DNA of 40,853 nucleotides. Origin: JAEXNA01 sp041676625. Its GTDB lineage: Bacteria > Vulcanimicrobiota > Xenobia > Xenobiales > JADMJV01. The stretch is from NCBI GenBank assembly GCA_041676625.1, contig JBAYRN010000044.1, forward strand, positions 1 through 40,853, in the 5' to 3' direction. Shown piece after piece: positions 5,688 to 14,017 of the stretch. A program made the position numbers and the translations under genes. The notes beneath the pieces were generated by a model. It was given only the letters and a program-made list of their open reading frames with translations. It was not told where the DNA came from and searched no databases. Within the stretch, counting starts at the first letter, position 1, and each line of letters starts with the position of its first letter.

Positions 5688-8366
5688 GTGGTTATTCCCT
5701 ACCACAGCTTCAGCAAGCTTTCGCTGTCCAAGAAACTGATCGCTTTCGCCCTTTTCGTTTCGGGCGTGAGTCTACTCCTCAGCGCCATCGGTTTTGCAGG
5801 GTCCCAATATCTGAATTTCAAGCTATCTTCCCGCCAAAAACTCCAGGCGGTGGCCGCCGTGTTTGCGCACCAGAACAGCGCGGCTCTCTCCTTCCAAGAC
5901 GCGGAAGCCGCCACCGAGAGCCTTTTCATTCTGGAATCCATGAAGCCGGTGCTGTGGGCTGGTATCTATGACACCGAAGGAGCCCGGCTGGCCGCCTTCG
6001 AGCGGGGCTCCGGCGAACCGGCCCCCAACGTTTACTCCCCCCAACAGGTTTTCCCCGAAGAGCATCTGGTGGCGGTGGAACCGGTGCGATGGAAGGGGGA
6101 ACTGCTCGGCTGGTTCGTGATACGCACCGACGAGAGTGAATTCTACCGAAACATGACAGATTTCGGGGTCTTTGCCTCGATCTTACTGTTGCTGGCACTC
6201 ACCGTCAGTTGGGTGATGGCGGTGCGACTGCAAAAGACCGTGCTGAAACCGATCCGGACCCTGGCCGCCGCCGCTCAAAAGGTCTCATCTCAGCAAGATT
6301 ACTCGGTCCGGGTGGAGACCGACGCCCGGGACGAAACGGGTCTTCTCTTCGACACCTTCAACAAGATGCTGGGCCGGATCGAGACCAGCAATCGAGAACT
6401 CGCAGAGGCTCGCGATCAAGCCCTGGAAGCGAGCAGCACCAAGAGCATGTTCCTGGCCAACATGAGCCACGAGATCCGCACTCCTATGAACGGCATCATC
6501 GGCATGACCAGGCTGGCTCTCAATACTGAACTCAACCATGTGCAAAGAGACTACCTCACCATGGTCTCCGAGTCTGCCGACGCGCTCCTTTGCATCATCA
6601 ATGACATTCTTGATTTCTCCAAGATCGAAGCGGGTCTACTAGAGTTGGATCCTCACCCCTTCAATCTGCGCTCGGTGGTTGATCAGGTGATGAAATCCCT
6701 GGCGGTCAGGGCTCACCAAAAGCACCTGGAGTTGCTCTTTAAGGTCTCCCCCGAAGTCCCCAGCAACCTGATCATGGACTCTACTCGGATCCGCCAAATT
6801 CTCATCAACCTGGTGGGTAACGCCATCAAGTTTACACCCGATGGTGAAGTGGCTCTGCAGATCACAGCCGATGAGATTCAGGGGAACAAGATCCGACTCC
6901 ACATCGCCGTTTCCGACACCGGTATCGGGATCCCTAAGGACAAGCAATCGGCGATTTTTGGATCCTTTGCCCAGGCAGACACCTCGACCACCAGAGAATT
7001 CGGGGGGACCGGCCTGGGACTCTCCATCTCCTCTTTCCTGGTCGATCTCATGAACGGACGAATCTGGGTAGAGAGTGAACCCGGCCAGGGCTCCACGTTT
7101 CACGTGGTTCTGGAAGGCCAAATCAACAGTGCGGCCGACAGCAAGCTGCCCCCCCAGAGTATCCTTCGGGGCAAATCGGCTCTGGTGGTGGACGACAACG
7201 CCACCAACCGGCGATTGCTGGATGAGTTGTTGAAGCGCTGGGGGGTGATCCCGACTCTCGCGGAAAGTGGAGGCGAGGCGATTCGGATGGTCCGAGAAGC
7301 GAGCCTTCCCTTCGACTTTTTGCTGCTGGATGTCAATATGCCCGGTATGGATGGATTCACCGTGGCTGAAAAGCTGGGAGGCGAGTCCCCCATTACCCTG
7401 ATGCTGAGCTCCTCCGACCTCAGTAGTGACACCGCTCGCTGCCGAGAACTCGGAATCGACTACTACATGACCAAACCCATCGGTGAAAATGAATTGGCCG
7501 GTGCGCTCCGGCAATTAGCTGGTGAAGAGCGACGTCAGAGTTCTCGAAGCGCAGAGGCGCTCGCCACCCCTCAGCTCAGCGGCTTACGGGTCCTCCTGGC
7601 CGAGGACAACCCGGTGAATCAAGCCCTGGCGATCGCCTTGTTGGAGCAAATGAGCCTGGACGTGACCGTGGTCGGAAACGGAGCAGAGGCTGTGAAAATG
7701 GTGCGCCGGAATCGGTTCGACTTTGTACTGATGGACGTGCAGATGCCCGAAATGGACGGCTTCCAGGCCACTCAAAAAATCCGTGAACTGGAGCCTGATA
7801 AAGCCAAAATTCCCATCATCGCCCTGACCGCTCACGCCATCAAAGGCGACCGGGAGCGCTGCCTGGAGGCCGGGATGGACGAGTACGTGAGTAAGCCGAT
7901 CGACCCGGAGATTCTCAAGCTCACGATCCTGGGCCTGGGCCTTCAGGGCCCCGAGGGAGCGGAGAGACCTCCGGTTGAAGAGAATCGTGAATCACCCGAA
8001 CCCGGGCCGGAAAGCTCCAACGGTACGGCCCTCGTCACGATCGATCGCGAAGGATTTTTGAAGCGCGCGGGTGGCTCGGCAAAGGTTGTGGAGATGGTCA
8101 AGTCCCAACTCTTGAAACAGTTGGAACCGGCCGGAGCGCGGTTAAAAAAGGCGGTGGCTGAATCGGATGCCTCGGAGGTGAAAGCCGCCGCCCACGCCTT
8201 TCGAGGAATGGTAGCCAATCTGGGGGCCCCCGAATTGACCGAGCTACTGCGGGCCGTCGAAGAGGCGGCTGCGGCCGAGCAGAGGATCCCTACCGTCCTG
8301 CAACTCGATGAAATCGATCGAATCACGGCCGCATTTCGGAACGCCGTGGAAGCTCTCCATGTTTAA
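5688..8366 (+). CDS. CHASE8 hybrid sensor histidine kinase with two receivers and HPt
   Basis: 892 residues from GTG 5688. Domain order: TM1 (about 18-38), periplasmic CHASE8-type sensor (about 39-155, with NSAALSFQDAEAATESL), TM2 (about 160-180), HAMP (181-235), HisKA with H261 in MSHEIRTPMNG, HATPase (NLVGNAIKFT, DTGIGIP, GGTGLGL), receiver 1 (D548 in LLDVNMPGMDG), receiver 2 (D683 in LMDVQMPEMDG), and a C-terminal HPt with H836 in AAHAFRG. The relay is therefore complete in one chain: His, Asp, HPt His. No dedicated output regulator is adjacent. The three genes downstream (thioredoxin, outer-membrane barrel, YfiR) look co-transcribed. CHASE8 is the sensor domain of YfiN, the partner of YfiR, so YfiR may control this kinase. 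The start is odd: GGAGGTG (5684-5690) overlaps GTG 5688, and an ATT at 5694 has better spacing. Confidence 0.93.
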   Translation: MVIPYHSFSKLSLSKKLIAFALFVSGVSLLLSAIGFAGSQYLNFKLSSRQKLQAVAAVFAHQNSAALSFQDAEAATESLFILESMKPVLWAGIYDTEGARLAAFERGSGEPAPNVYSPQQVFPEEHLVAVEPVRWKGELLGWFVIRTDESEFYRNMTDFGVFASILLLLALTVSWVMAVRLQKTVLKPIRTLAAAAQKVSSQQDYSVRVETDARDETGLLFDTFNKMLGRIETSNRELAEARDQALEASSTKSMFLANMSHEIRTPMNGIIGMTRLALNTELNHVQRDYLTMVSESADALLCIINDILDFSKIEAGLLELDPHPFNLRSVVDQVMKSLAVRAHQKHLELLFKVSPEVPSNLIMDSTRIRQILINLVGNAIKFTPDGEVALQITADEIQGNKIRLHIAVSDTGIGIPKDKQSAIFGSFAQADTSTTREFGGTGLGLSISSFLVDLMNGRIWVESEPGQGSTFHVVLEGQINSAADSKLPPQSILRGKSALVVDDNATNRRLLDELLKRWGVIPTLAESGGEAIRMVREASLPFDFLLLDVNMPGMDGFTVAEKLGGESPITLMLSSSDLSSDTARCRELGIDYYMTKPIGENELAGALRQLAGEERRQSSRSAEALATPQLSGLRVLLAEDNPVNQALAIALLEQMSLDVTVVGNGAEAVKMVRRNRFDFVLMDVQMPEMDGFQATQKIRELEPDKAKIPIIALTAHAIKGDRERCLEAGMDEYVSKPIDPEILKLTILGLGLQGPEGAERPPVEENRESPEPGPESSNGTALVTIDREGFLKRAGGSAKVVEMVKSQLLKQLEPAGARLKKAVAESDASEVKAAAHAFRGMVANLGAPELTELLRAVEEAAAAEQRIPTVLQLDEIDRITAAFRNAVEALHV

Positions 8367-8394
8367 ACTGAACCATCCTCGGAATAAGGTGTCG

Positions 8395-8853
8395 ATGCGT
8401 TTTCATGCTGCGATATTGAGTCTGTTGCTCTTTACCTTGAGCGTCCCGGTGATTGCACTGCCGGGTCCCCAGGCGATCCCGATGCCGGTCGTCAAATCGT
8501 CGGCCCCTTCCAAACACGGCCGGGTTCTCAACAAAAAAGAGCCCGGTCAGGCGGTGGATCTCCATTCGAATCTGGTCCGGGGTCGGATCAATATCGTGGT
8601 CTTTTTTGCCGATTGGTGACCATGCAACGAAGGTCTCCAGTTGGCGACCCTGGCGGAAAGAAACTCTCAAATCGTGGTGCTCAAAATCGACATAAGCGAA
8701 CCGGATTCTCCGGTGGCCCGACAGTACGGAATCAAAACTATCCCGTACTTTGAGATCTACGATGAAAACGGTCGGGAAGTGGCCCGGGGAGATGAAGCCG
8801 TCGAGTGGCTGGAGCAAGCCATGCAAGAAGTTGATCTGAGTCCGGTCAAGTAG
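8395..8853 (+). CDS. periplasmic thioredoxin-like protein with in-frame UGA at active site
   Basis: Read through TGA 8617-8619 this is 152 residues: a signal peptide (about 1-21, hydrophobic LSLLLFTLSVPVIA), the strand INIVVFF, then ADW-UGA-PCNEG, helix, strand IVVLKIDIS, cis-Pro P117 in KTIPYF, and the EIYDENGREV strand pair of a thioredoxin fold. UGA is residue 75, directly after the conserved Trp where the first Cys belongs; Cys77 follows after one residue. Two explanations fit. It may be a selenoprotein with a U-P-C site. Alternatively a WCGPCN motif lost three bases: deleting TGG from TGGTGTGGACCATGC gives exactly this sequence. The frame after UGA is intact and conserved-looking, so any loss is recent. 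Start ATG 8395 has AAGGTG just upstream; ATG 8359 would overlap the kinase end. No sel genes are in the window. Confidence 0.75.
8625..8657 (+). promoter_or_regulatory. possible SECIS hairpins after the in-frame UGA
   Basis: Two mutually exclusive hairpins lie just after UGA 8617. Hairpin A: CAACG (8625-8629) with CAGTTG (8638-8643, A bulged), loop AAGGTCTC. This loop contains the GGUCU also found in the E. coli fdhF SECIS loop, but starts only about 10 nt after UGA. Hairpin B: TCTCCAG (8634-8640) with CTGGCGGA (8650-8657, C bulged), loop TTGGCGACC, with GG about 24 nt after UGA, a more usual distance. Neither is decisive by eye. Confidence 0.3.
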
Positions 8854-8867
8854 GGAGTGCGTATAGG

Positions 8868-9890
8868 GTGCAGCAGTTAGCGAAATATCTTCTCCATATC
8901 GCCTGCTTCATCTTCTGCTGCGGGGCGGCCCTGGCTCAGGACGACGATCTTTTAGACCTCGATCTCGAGCAACTCATGAAGCTCGACGTCATCCAGGTGA
9001 CCATTCCGGGTGCCCACTGGCACTGGGAAAACGACTGGATGGTCGGCTACCAATACATGATCAGTCACTGGAAGGGGCACCAGAACGGAACGGACACCCT
9101 TTCCGATCAGGAAGTCCTCGCCCAATTTCCGGTAACCCACGAGCGAATGACCATGCACATGCACATGCTGATGTTTATGTATGGAAACACCGATGAACTC
9201 ACCTTCATGGCCATGGTCCCCTGGATGGAGATGGACATGCCCCACCTGACTCGGCAGAACACCACCTTTACCACTCGGGCCCAGGGGTTGGGAGACATCC
9301 AGCTTTCTGCGATCATCCCGGTCTTCGACTCCTATCCCCACCGGATCCAACTGGAGACCGGGTTGTCCGCCCCCACCGGTCGCATCGGTGTGACCGACGC
9401 AAACGGCAGGCCCGGTCATCTGGAGTACGCCATGCAACTGGGGTCAGGTACCTTCGACTTGCGCCCCAAGGTCACGTACCTCGGTCAGACCGATTCCCTC
9501 TCCTGGGGAGCCCAGGTCCGGGGAGTTTTTCGAGTCGGGCGAAACGGCGAAGGCTACGCGCTGGGCAATGAATACGGCCTGACCACCTGGATCTCTCCGG
9601 CCATCACTGAAGAGTTCAGTCCCTCCCTGCGCCTGGACGCTATGTCCTGGGGCAACGTGAGAGGGATCGATCCCAACATCAGCTTGTCAAATCCGGCCGC
9701 CATGCCCGGCTTACAGGGTGGGGAGCGGATCGATCTTCTTCTCGGACTAAACTACGCCGCCGGGGTCGATGACGAGGGGCACGGCCATCGATTTTCCATT
9801 GAAGGCGGTATTCCCATCTACCAAAACTTGCAAGGACCCCAATTGAAGCTGGATTATAAAGTTGGGGGGGCCTGGCAATGGACGTTCTGA
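8868..9890 (+). CDS. outer-membrane beta-barrel transporter-like protein, Met/His-rich
   Basis: 340 residues from GTG 8868 (AGGGAG at 8852-8857). Signal peptide about 1-23, ending AALA. After it comes DLDLEQLMKLDVIQVT, a short motif often seen at the N-terminus of TonB-dependent receptors and related barrels. The rest alternates like a 10-12 strand barrel and ends in Phe (WQWTF), typical of outer-membrane insertion. It resembles the MetA-pathway/transporter barrel group. Residues 92-126 are very rich in Met and His (MTMHMHMLMFMYG, then MAMVPWMEMDMPH), which suggests soft-metal contact such as copper (inference). It lies 14 bp after the thioredoxin and overlaps yfiR by 13 bp, so it belongs to the sensory operon. 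Confidence 0.82.
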   Translation: MQQLAKYLLHIACFIFCCGAALAQDDDLLDLDLEQLMKLDVIQVTIPGAHWHWENDWMVGYQYMISHWKGHQNGTDTLSDQEVLAQFPVTHERMTMHMHMLMFMYGNTDELTFMAMVPWMEMDMPHLTRQNTTFTTRAQGLGDIQLSAIIPVFDSYPHRIQLETGLSAPTGRIGVTDANGRPGHLEYAMQLGSGTFDLRPKVTYLGQTDSLSWGAQVRGVFRVGRNGEGYALGNEYGLTTWISPAITEEFSPSLRLDAMSWGNVRGIDPNISLSNPAAMPGLQGGERIDLLLGLNYAAGVDDEGHGHRFSIEGGIPIYQNLQGPQLKLDYKVGGAWQWTF

Positions 9891-10423
9891 AACCTCGAAA
9901 CCTGCTGCTCGCCCTGGTCTCGGCGCTGCTGCTCGCCCAGCCTGCCCTGGCTTCCAGGGAGTACCAACTGAAGGCTGCCTTTATCTACAATTTCATCAAG
10001 TTCGTGGAATGGCCCAGTACCCCGGACACCATCAAGGTGGGTATTCTGGGCACCGATCCGTTCGCTGGAGAGCTCAACAAGCTGGAGTCTAAGAAAGTTG
10101 GCAACCGCTCCATCCAGGTCACCCAGCTCAAGTCACTGGCCGATGCCAGGCACTGCCAGGTGGTCTTCACCAGCGACGCCGCTCAGGCCAAGAAACTGGT
10201 TGCCGAATTGGCCGGAGAACCGGTCCTCACGGTCAGCGACGCGGCCGGCTTCTCCGAGCAAGGCGGCTGCATCACCCTGATGAGTTCCCGCAACCGAATC
10301 CGTTTCGCCATCAACACCAAAACCCTCAAAGATTCGAGACTCAAAGCCAGCTCCAAGCTATTGGGGCTCGCTGAAAAACTGTACAGCATGGAGAGCTTGG
10401 AAGTCGTGGCCCGGGCTATTTAG
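9878..10423 (+). CDS. YfiR-family periplasmic protein (DUF4154)
   Basis: 181 residues with a signal peptide (about 1-25, ending PALA). The mature protein opens with the family signature EYQLKAAFIYNFIKFVEWP and later has VGILGTDPF, HCQVVF and NRIRFAINTKTL, covering the whole YfiR domain. In Pseudomonas, YfiR is a periplasmic repressor that binds the sensor domain of the diguanylate cyclase YfiN, and its activity depends on thiol state. Here the cysteines are C93 and C131. No GGDEF enzyme is nearby. The CHASE8 domain of the kinase at 5688-8366 is the obvious partner, and the periplasmic thioredoxin two genes upstream is a candidate redox input (inference). ATG 9878 lies inside the barrel gene. 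The stop overlaps nhaA by 4 bp, tail to tail. Confidence 0.92.
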   Translation: MDVLKPRNLLLALVSALLLAQPALASREYQLKAAFIYNFIKFVEWPSTPDTIKVGILGTDPFAGELNKLESKKVGNRSIQVTQLKSLADARHCQVVFTSDAAQAKKLVAELAGEPVLTVSDAAGFSEQGGCITLMSSRNRIRFAINTKTLKDSRLKASSKLLGLAEKLYSMESLEVVARAI

Positions 10424-11751
10424 CTCGTCGGCTGTTCTTCTTTACAGGTCAAGCGCAAGATCAGGTAGCCGGTGGTGCCCGCCAGCACCGAGGCGGTCAG
10501 GATGCCCGCCTTGGCTTGGCTGATCAAGGCCTGGTCGTTGAAGGCCAGGTGAGTGACGAAAAGCGACATGGTGAACCCGACTCCGCCCAGGGTCGCCGCA
10601 CCCACGATGTGACTCCAACCCAGGCCCTCGGGAAGGCGCGATAGCCCGCTCTTCACCACCAGAGCCACCGCGCCCACGATGCCGATCAATTTGCCTAAAA
10701 CAAGGCCCAGGATGACGCCCAGGGCCAGAGGATTACCCAACTGGCTCACCGCCTCCTGGTCGAGTGTGACACCGGCATTGGCCAATGCGAAAAGAGGAAG
10801 AATAAAAAACGACACCAGGGGATGCAATCCATTCTCCAGTTTCTGTAACGGGGTGTCGGCGTCGTCTACGGCGAGGCGGATCTCCTCAAGCAACTGCCTT
10901 TGCTCGGCCTTGAGCAAGGGGGCTTTAATGGGATCGATGATTCCGAACTCTTCGACCTTTGTGCCCACCTTCTCCACGAACTCCCCCTCGCTGATCTCGG
11001 GATGAGCGGGAATGCAGAAAGCAGCCAGGATCCCGGCGATGGTGGCGTGCACTCCCGAGAAAGAGAAGGCCAGCCATAGCCAGCCTATCCCCACCAGTGC
11101 ATAGAAGTAACTGCTGCGAACGCCGGCGGTGTTGGCCAGCATGAGAATCAGCAAGGCGGCAGCCGCGATCAACAGGCTGGCGTAGGAGATGTCAGAGGTA
11201 TAGAAGACCGCGATCACCAGCACGGCTCCGAGATCGTCGGCGATAGCCACGGCCGTGAGGAAGACTTTCAAGGCCACGGGCACGCGTCGCCCTAGAAGGG
11301 AGAGGATACCGAGCGCAAAGGCGATATCCGTGGCCATGGGGATCCCCCAGCCTCGGAAGGAGTCGCTACCCGGGGGATTTAGCAGCGCGAAGATGGAGGC
11401 AGGAACGACCATCCCTCCCACCGCCGCCACCACAGGCAGCAGGGCATCGCGGCGATTGGAGAGTCGGCCGGCCATGACCTCGCGCTTGATCTCCAAGCCC
11501 ACCACGAAAAAGAACATCGTCATCAGGCCGTCACTGATCCAGTGGTGAAGAGTTTTATCCAAACTCTGACCCGCCACGGATAAGGACAGGTGGGTATGCC
11601 ACAGGGCGTGATACGAGTCGGCATACGGCGAGTTCGCCCAAATCATCGCCACCAGTGCCGCCAGACCCAGGACCAGACCGGCGGTGGTTTCCCCATGAAT
11701 GAATCGGCTCAGGGGTCGCAAGACTATGTCGATGGGACGCCTTCGACTCAT
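10420..11751 (-). CDS. nhaA: Na+/H+ antiporter NhaA
   Basis: 443 residues from ATG 11751 (MSRRRPIDIV). It has about 12 membrane segments and the full family core: GLEIKREVMAGRL (85-97), MATDIAFALG with D142, and AIADDLGAV with the DD pair at 172-173 that binds Na+ and H+ in E. coli NhaA. It exchanges external protons for internal Na+ or Li+ across the inner membrane. A longer in-frame start (to 11790) would run into the divergent promoter region and adds a non-conserved tail. The gene is convergent with yfiR and divergent from the MFS gene at 11849. Confidence 0.96.
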   Translation of the reverse strand: MSRRRPIDIVLRPLSRFIHGETTAGLVLGLAALVAMIWANSPYADSYHALWHTHLSLSVAGQSLDKTLHHWISDGLMTMFFFVVGLEIKREVMAGRLSNRRDALLPVVAAVGGMVVPASIFALLNPPGSDSFRGWGIPMATDIAFALGILSLLGRRVPVALKVFLTAVAIADDLGAVLVIAVFYTSDISYASLLIAAAALLILMLANTAGVRSSYFYALVGIGWLWLAFSFSGVHATIAGILAAFCIPAHPEISEGEFVEKVGTKVEEFGIIDPIKAPLLKAEQRQLLEEIRLAVDDADTPLQKLENGLHPLVSFFILPLFALANAGVTLDQEAVSQLGNPLALGVILGLVLGKLIGIVGAVALVVKSGLSRLPEGLGWSHIVGAATLGGVGFTMSLFVTHLAFNDQALISQAKAGILTASVLAGTTGYLILRLTCKEEQPTS

Positions 11752-11848
11752 TGTTCTAGCTCTCGGCATGCTATCACAAAAATCCTTCACTCAGGAGATG
11801 TCTTCCCGGAACGCAGGCTGGCTTCGGGATGAGCCGAAGAGAGGCGCC

Positions 11849-13192
11849 GTGAGGTCGAAAGAGTTTTGGGGAATGACCGGCTATCAGTGGACGGTCCTTT
11901 TCGCCGCTTGGCTTGGGTGGGGGTTTGATGCCTTTGACGCGCTCTTGTTTAACTACGTCGCCTCCTCTTGCGTGCCCGATCTTTTGGGCCTTGACCCCGC
12001 GCTGCCGGAGACCAGACAGATCACCCTTTACTGGACGGGGGCACTCACTTCGCTTCTGCTGGTGGGCTGGGCCATCGGCGGGATCGTTTTCGGCAAATTA
12101 GCCGATCGGGTCGGACGCAGTCGTACCCTCATCTTGACCATCCTGGTCTACAGCCTGGGCACGGCGCTCTGCGCCTTCGCCCCCAACTTATGGGTGCTGG
12201 CGGTCTGTCGTTTCATCACCAGTCTCGGGATCGGCGGGGAGTGGGCGGCGGGGGCGGCCATGGTGGCCGAAGTCGTCCCCGAAAAGCGCCGACTCGAAGC
12301 GGGCGCCCTACTCTACACCGCCGCTCCGCTGGGGATCTTCCTGGCCGGTTTTTCCAGCGATCTTATCTCGGTCCGCCTAATGCCCGATAACCCCCATGCC
12401 TGGCGCTACGTCTTTCTGCTCGGTCTCGTTCCCGCTGCCTTGGCGCTGATCATACGGCGCTTCCTACGTGAACCTGAAATTTGGAAGACCGCCCTTGACA
12501 AGGCGCCCGAATCTAGTTTTGCCCAACTCTTCAGCCCCGCCATGCGTCGCCGCACCTTCAGCGGGACCAGTATGGCGATCACCGCGCTTTTGGCCTGGTG
12601 GAGTTGCAACGCCTTTCTCCCCCTGGTCACTGGTGTCTTCGCCGAGGAGTCAGGAATCTCTCAAGGTCTAGCAGGTGAAGCCCTCAAATCCTTTATCGCC
12701 AACACCAAAGTCACCGCCATTCACCTCTTCAATGCCGGAGGACTGCTCGGGACCCTGGCCAGTGTTCCCCTGGCACGCAACCTGGGTCGCCGCCCCACCT
12801 TCGCCCTCTACTTTCTCGTCTCCGGGCTTTCTATCGGAGCCACCTTCGGACTGAACCTGCCTATCGCCGTTCACCTGGGGATGTTCTTTTTCATCGGACT
12901 GACCGGCTACGGAGCACTCGGCAGCTTCACATACTATCTGCCCGAACTCTTTCCCACCCACCTGCGCGCCACCGGCTCAGGATTCTGCTACAACGTCGGC
13001 CGCTTCCTCACCGCCCTGGGACCTTTTTACGTCGCCTCAGTAGCCTCCCAGGGGGCCAGGGGATCCCAAGCGATCAGTGCGGTCATGCCTCTGGTCGGCC
13101 TGATCCCCCTGACCGCGTTACTCCTTTTGCCCTGGATCGTGGAGACCAAAGGGGCCGAGTTGACCGAGTCCGGACTGAAAAGTTCACCTTGA
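11849..13192 (+). CDS. MFS transporter, metabolite:H+ symporter type
   Basis: 447 residues from GTG 11849, with AAGAGAGG 4 nt upstream. Segment 1 reads TVLFAAWLGWGFDAFDALLF; the FDAFD motif is typical of the sialic acid, aromatic acid and shikimate symporters. The conserved loop GKLADRVGRSRTL and the RFITSLGIGGEWAAGAAMVAE helix support this subgroup. The substrate is likely an organic acid. Alternative starts are ATG 11798 (AGGAG touching it, poor spacing) and ATG 11873. No metabolic gene is linked; nhaA runs divergently 97 bp away. A hairpin with a short T-run follows the stop. Confidence 0.88.
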   Translation: MRSKEFWGMTGYQWTVLFAAWLGWGFDAFDALLFNYVASSCVPDLLGLDPALPETRQITLYWTGALTSLLLVGWAIGGIVFGKLADRVGRSRTLILTILVYSLGTALCAFAPNLWVLAVCRFITSLGIGGEWAAGAAMVAEVVPEKRRLEAGALLYTAAPLGIFLAGFSSDLISVRLMPDNPHAWRYVFLLGLVPAALALIIRRFLREPEIWKTALDKAPESSFAQLFSPAMRRRTFSGTSMAITALLAWWSCNAFLPLVTGVFAEESGISQGLAGEALKSFIANTKVTAIHLFNAGGLLGTLASVPLARNLGRRPTFALYFLVSGLSIGATFGLNLPIAVHLGMFFFIGLTGYGALGSFTYYLPELFPTHLRATGSGFCYNVGRFLTALGPFYVASVASQGARGSQAISAVMPLVGLIPLTALLLLPWIVETKGAELTESGLKSSP

Positions 13193-13210
13193 TGGCTACA
13201 GGTTAAATTG

Positions 13211-13236
13211 AAGAATCCAGGCTCCTAGGATTCTTT
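13211..13236 (+). terminator. probable intrinsic terminator after the MFS gene
   Basis: AAGAATCC (13211-13218) and GGATTCTT (13228-13235) form an 8-bp perfect inverted repeat around a 9-nt loop, and the 3' arm merges into TTCTTT. It sits 19 bp after the MFS stop and 25 bp before the next gene. The stem is AT-rich and the T-run short, so it could instead be an operator for the downstream gene. Confidence 0.5.
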
Positions 13237-13260
13237 ACCGCCGAACCGGAAGGCGACCCG

Positions 13261-13602
13261 ATGGAATACATCGATTGGTACTACCGACGGAGCGGCTGCA
13301 CGTCGTGCAATAAAGCTCAAGAATTTCTCGAACAGAACGAACTTAAACCGCTCACCGAGGTTAACTGCAAGAAGTTCCCACTCGATTCCGAGCAACTCAG
13401 AGAGCGCCTCTCCGAGGTGGACCGGGTCGTGGTGACCAGAGGCAAGAAACTGCTAGAACTCGACCCGAAAGGCGATCAGGAAGAGATACTGACTGTGGCG
13501 ATCGGAAGATCCGGCAACCTGCGAGCGCCTTCGGTTCGCAAGGGCCGGTTGTTGATCGTGGGGTTTAACCATGAAGCCTATTCGTTACTGAAAAGTCTGT
13601 GA
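13261..13602 (+). CDS. ArsC/Spx-like thioredoxin-fold protein
   Basis: 113 residues. The N-terminus, YYRRSGCTSCNKAQEFL, has a strand followed by CTSC (C13, C16) and a helix, as in ArsC and Spx family proteins; a third Cys is C36. The C-terminal GNLRAPSVRKGRLLIVGFN matches the R-x-P-x-x strand region of that family. Arsenate reductases and Spx share this fold but differ in downstream arginines, so reductase versus regulator cannot be settled here. ATG 13261 has GGAAGG about 8 nt upstream. It ends 7 bp from vapC, convergent. No ars genes are nearby. Confidence 0.8.
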   Translation: MEYIDWYYRRSGCTSCNKAQEFLEQNELKPLTEVNCKKFPLDSEQLRERLSEVDRVVVTRGKKLLELDPKGDQEEILTVAIGRSGNLRAPSVRKGRLLIVGFNHEAYSLLKSL

Positions 13603-13609
13603 GGGCGCG

Positions 13610-14017
13610 CTATGAAGATTGCGCTAACCAGTTCTCGACCGTGAGCCCATCAACCCGCCGAAATTCCCGTTCGTTATCGGTCACGATGATATAGCCAAGG
13701 GCCAGTGCTTGGGCCGCAATCAGGAGGTCGTTTCCTCCTATTGGCTGGCCCTTGCTCTCGAGTCTCGTTCGGGCCAGGGCATAGTAGTCGTCGACGGGTT
13801 GCTTCAACGGCAGCACATCGAGCACCGATAAGACAGACTCAACCTGTCGCGTCAATCTGCTTGAGCCTTTTTTCGCCGCTCCATAGCGCAACTCAGCAGC
13901 TACAACGAGGCTTGTGCAAACGGCGGCCTCTCCTACCTGGCCAATCTTGAGAGCAACAGTCCCTTGAGGGTTCCGAATCAAATGCGACAGAATATTCGTA
14001 TCGAGTAGAAACCTCAC
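13610..14017 (-). CDS. vapC: VapC-family PIN-domain toxin
   Basis: 135 residues forming a complete PIN domain. The acidic metal-binding set is D6 (FLLDTNILSHLI), E42 (AAELRYGAAK), D97 (GGNDLLIAA) and D114 (TDNEREF). Such toxins are Mg2+/Mn2+-dependent RNases that cut tRNA or rRNA. The spacing fits the FitB/VapC subgroup. The start overlaps the stop of the antitoxin gene by 4 bp, the usual coupling. The pair appears intact. Confidence 0.93.
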   Translation of the reverse strand: MRFLLDTNILSHLIRNPQGTVALKIGQVGEAAVCTSLVVAAELRYGAAKKGSSRLTRQVESVLSVLDVLPLKQPVDDYYALARTRLESKGQPIGGNDLLIAAQALALGYIIVTDNEREFRRVDGLTVENWLAQSS

